Assembly (NCBI GenBank): GCA_024280585.1
Contig: JAJRPW010000087.1
Coordinates: 1 to 14,054 of the forward strand
From: Alphaproteobacteria bacterium
GTDB lineage: Bacteria > Pseudomonadota > Alphaproteobacteria > Rickettsiales > UBA6187
Reading direction: 5' to 3'
Length of the DNA: 14,054 nucleotides
Positions 12,951 to 14,054 of this stretch are shown piece after piece. Position 1 is the stretch's first letter. Each line of letters begins with the position of its first letter. The notes below the pieces were generated by a model that worked only from the letters and a program-made list of their open reading frames with translations, was not told where the DNA came from and did no database searches. Both the position numbers and the translations under genes were made by a program.

Positions 12951-14054
12951 TTAGCGTCCGCCCAGGCCTTCAACAGCGCTACGAGCAGCAGATGCATAAT
13001 TTTTTTCAGACTCAGGCAAAGCAGCAACATAACCGCCTTCATCTCTTACTTGCGGTATTGGAACCTCTGAAACATACGAGCGGCGCCTCCTAGCACCATA
13101 CTGACCGCCCTCACCTTCTTCGAGTTTTATAACGGAATTGGAACCTTTAGCATGCGAGCGACGACGCCTAGCGCCATACTGACTGCCCCTCCCCTCCTCG
13201 AGTTTTCTAACAGAATTTTCCTCAGCAGAAGGCGATTTTCCACTCAAAAAGCAAGCGAATCCTAAACCAAGACCGGACGCTACAGCAAGAAAAACGCCGG
13301 CAGTAATACCAATTGCCTGGTTATGGCCTAAAGATGCTGTATTAGTTGCACTTCCAAAAGCTATCGCATCTGTAGGAGAAGGAGTCGGCGACAAAGTCGG
13401 CCAAGGCGTTGGTTCGCCCGTCGGAACTAGCGTTGGCATATATGCAAAAACACCTGTAGTCGGAGATAATGTCGAAACTGGAGTTGGCACATATGTAGGA
13501 ATTCCAGTCGGAGATAATGTTGCTGGCCAAGGCGTTGGATTGCTTGTCGGCGGCAAAGGCGTAGGCTCATTCGTTGGTGGCGCAGGTGTTGGTGGGCAAT
13601 CACCAAAAATAGCACCCGAATATTGCTTAAACAATGTTACACTTCTACCATAACAACCGAGAATATAGTCAGACCATCTTCGCATTTTATCATAGCCACT
13701 CCCTGGTGATCCTGCTATTTCTTCTGCTATTTCATCTACTAAGCCAACAATCTGACTGTGACTCGCCCCTGTTGAACCGCCGCATAATGAAGCTAATCTA
13801 GATATATCACCTGACTCTCTCCATAAACAATCTCTTAAGTCAGATTTATCTCTTTCTAAAAAAGACGCACCACCGTCTAAACCTTCTCTTCTAGGAAAAC
13901 AAAGACCATACGCCTCCGACATCTGTTCGGAATCTGTTATATTCGTACTATTTGCCTCTCCAGGAAAACGGCTTCTAAAACAATTTCCTAAACCAGACTC
14001 TTGACCCAAATTATAAGGGCCACCTACACCTAAACCAGAAATATTTAACCATCT
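12951..14054 (-). CDS. Stalked single-span surface protein with Pro/Thr-rich linker (5' end missing)
   Basis: The frame is open from the window edge to a TAA at 12951, giving 367 codons; a TTG at 14009 is an internal codon, not a needed start. I do not recognise the family. The visible order is a Cys-containing N-terminal domain (LGNCFRSRFPGE, YGLCFPRREGL, LRDCLWRESGD, LASLCGG, LGCYGRS) that is probably extracytoplasmic and disulphide-bonded. A mucin-like stalk of about 75 residues follows, built from PTP, EPTP and LSPT units (about 13366-13594). Next comes one membrane span, AIGITAGVFLAVASGLGLGF (near 13260-13320). A basic tail then contains a 26-residue tandem repeat with KLEEG...QYGARRRRS. 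The Arg run after the span suggests Nout-Cin topology. PT stalks are more familiar in eukaryotic surface proteins. Confidence 0.7.
   Translation of the reverse strand, partial: RWLNISGLGVGGPYNLGQESGLGNCFRSRFPGEANSTNITDSEQMSEAYGLCFPRREGLDGGASFLERDKSDLRDCLWRESGDISRLASLCGGSTGASHSQIVGLVDEIAEEIAGSPGSGYDKMRRWSDYILGCYGRSVTLFKQYSGAIFGDCPPTPAPPTNEPTPLPPTSNPTPWPATLSPTGIPTYVPTPVSTLSPTTGVFAYMPTLVPTGEPTPWPTLSPTPSPTDAIAFGSATNTASLGHNQAIGITAGVFLAVASGLGLGFACFLSGKSPSAEENSVRKLEEGRGSQYGARRRRSHAKGSNSVIKLEEGEGGQYGARRRRSYVSEVPIPQVRDEGGYVAALPESEKNYASAARSAVEGLGGR
13077..13219 (-). repeat. 26-codon tandem repeat in the cytoplasmic tail
   Basis: Two copies with a 78-bp period: CCATA of the shared core falls at 13096-13100 and 13174-13178. 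Each encodes NSV-x-KLEEG-x-G-x-QYGARRRRS. The copies differ at scattered, often third-codon positions, so the duplication is not recent and the protein sequence is being kept. Confidence 0.8.
13366..13594 (-). repeat. Pro/Thr-rich stalk coding repeats
   Basis: Short repeated DNA blocks encode the stalk. GGCCAAGGCGTTGG occurs near 13400 and 13525, and GTCGGAGATAATGT near 13459 and 13508. The stalk has apparently grown by internal duplication. Confidence 0.65.

Noticed and set aside
14007..14009. TTG as the start of the stalked surface protein
   Set aside because: The frame stays open upstream to the window edge (15 more codons), so the true start is probably outside.

Overview
This window looks like a stretch of chromosome from an AT-rich, probably host-associated alphaproteobacterium, plausibly Rickettsiales or a neighbouring order. 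That is inference. It rests on the style of the OmpA-type lipoproteins with a conserved FDCWVEQQEENW segment, a GTCATTGCGAG-type palindromic repeat, an ankyrin-repeat protein, lone pseudopilin and Cache proteins, and low-GC codon use in housekeeping genes. Housekeeping genes are intact (guaA, ftsY, a full-length rel/spoT, rnpB), so this is neither a plasmid nor a badly decayed region.

Layout. 1-191: start of a small membrane protein (minus strand, runs off the edge). 192-508: no gene, but a cloverleaf-shaped palindromic repeat (371-480). 509-2488: two tandem paralogous OmpA-family lipoproteins (minus), separated by an 88-bp element with 26-bp terminal inverted repeats whose edge supplies the last codons of the upstream gene. 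2489-2611: a promoter and a perfect DnaA-box 9-mer. 2612-4159: guaA (minus), with a promoter so close to the ATG that the mRNA should be leaderless. 4211-5046: a secreted thermonuclease-fold protein lacking the catalytic residues, coupled to a 31-codon lptM-like lipoprotein gene. 5143-5874: a plus-strand pseudopilin. 5879-7781: two tandem, diverged copies of an unrecognised gene (minus), each with the same promoter and a copy of the pseudopilin gene's 3' end, so a unit of about 1 kb was duplicated. 7894-8886: ftsY (plus), overlapped by 95 bp at its 3' end by a convergent ankyrin-repeat gene (8792-9616, minus). 9696-12455: rel/spoT followed 12 bp later by a periplasmic Cache-domain protein (minus, likely operon). 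About 12573-12919: RNase P RNA (plus). 12951-14054: a surface protein with a Pro/Thr mucin-like stalk, one membrane span and a duplicated Arg-rich tail (minus, 5' end outside the window).

How they relate. The housekeeping genes serve GMP synthesis, SRP-dependent membrane targeting, (p)ppGpp control and tRNA maturation. Between them sit envelope and probable host-interaction genes: peptidoglycan-binding lipoproteins, a pseudopilin, an LptD-maturation lipoprotein, an ankyrin protein, the duplicated unknown family and the stalked surface protein. The least explained parts are the duplicated family (5856-7842), the stalked protein and the palindromic insertion that remodels an OmpA lipoprotein C-terminus. 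No CRISPR array, tRNA, transposase gene or phage module was seen.
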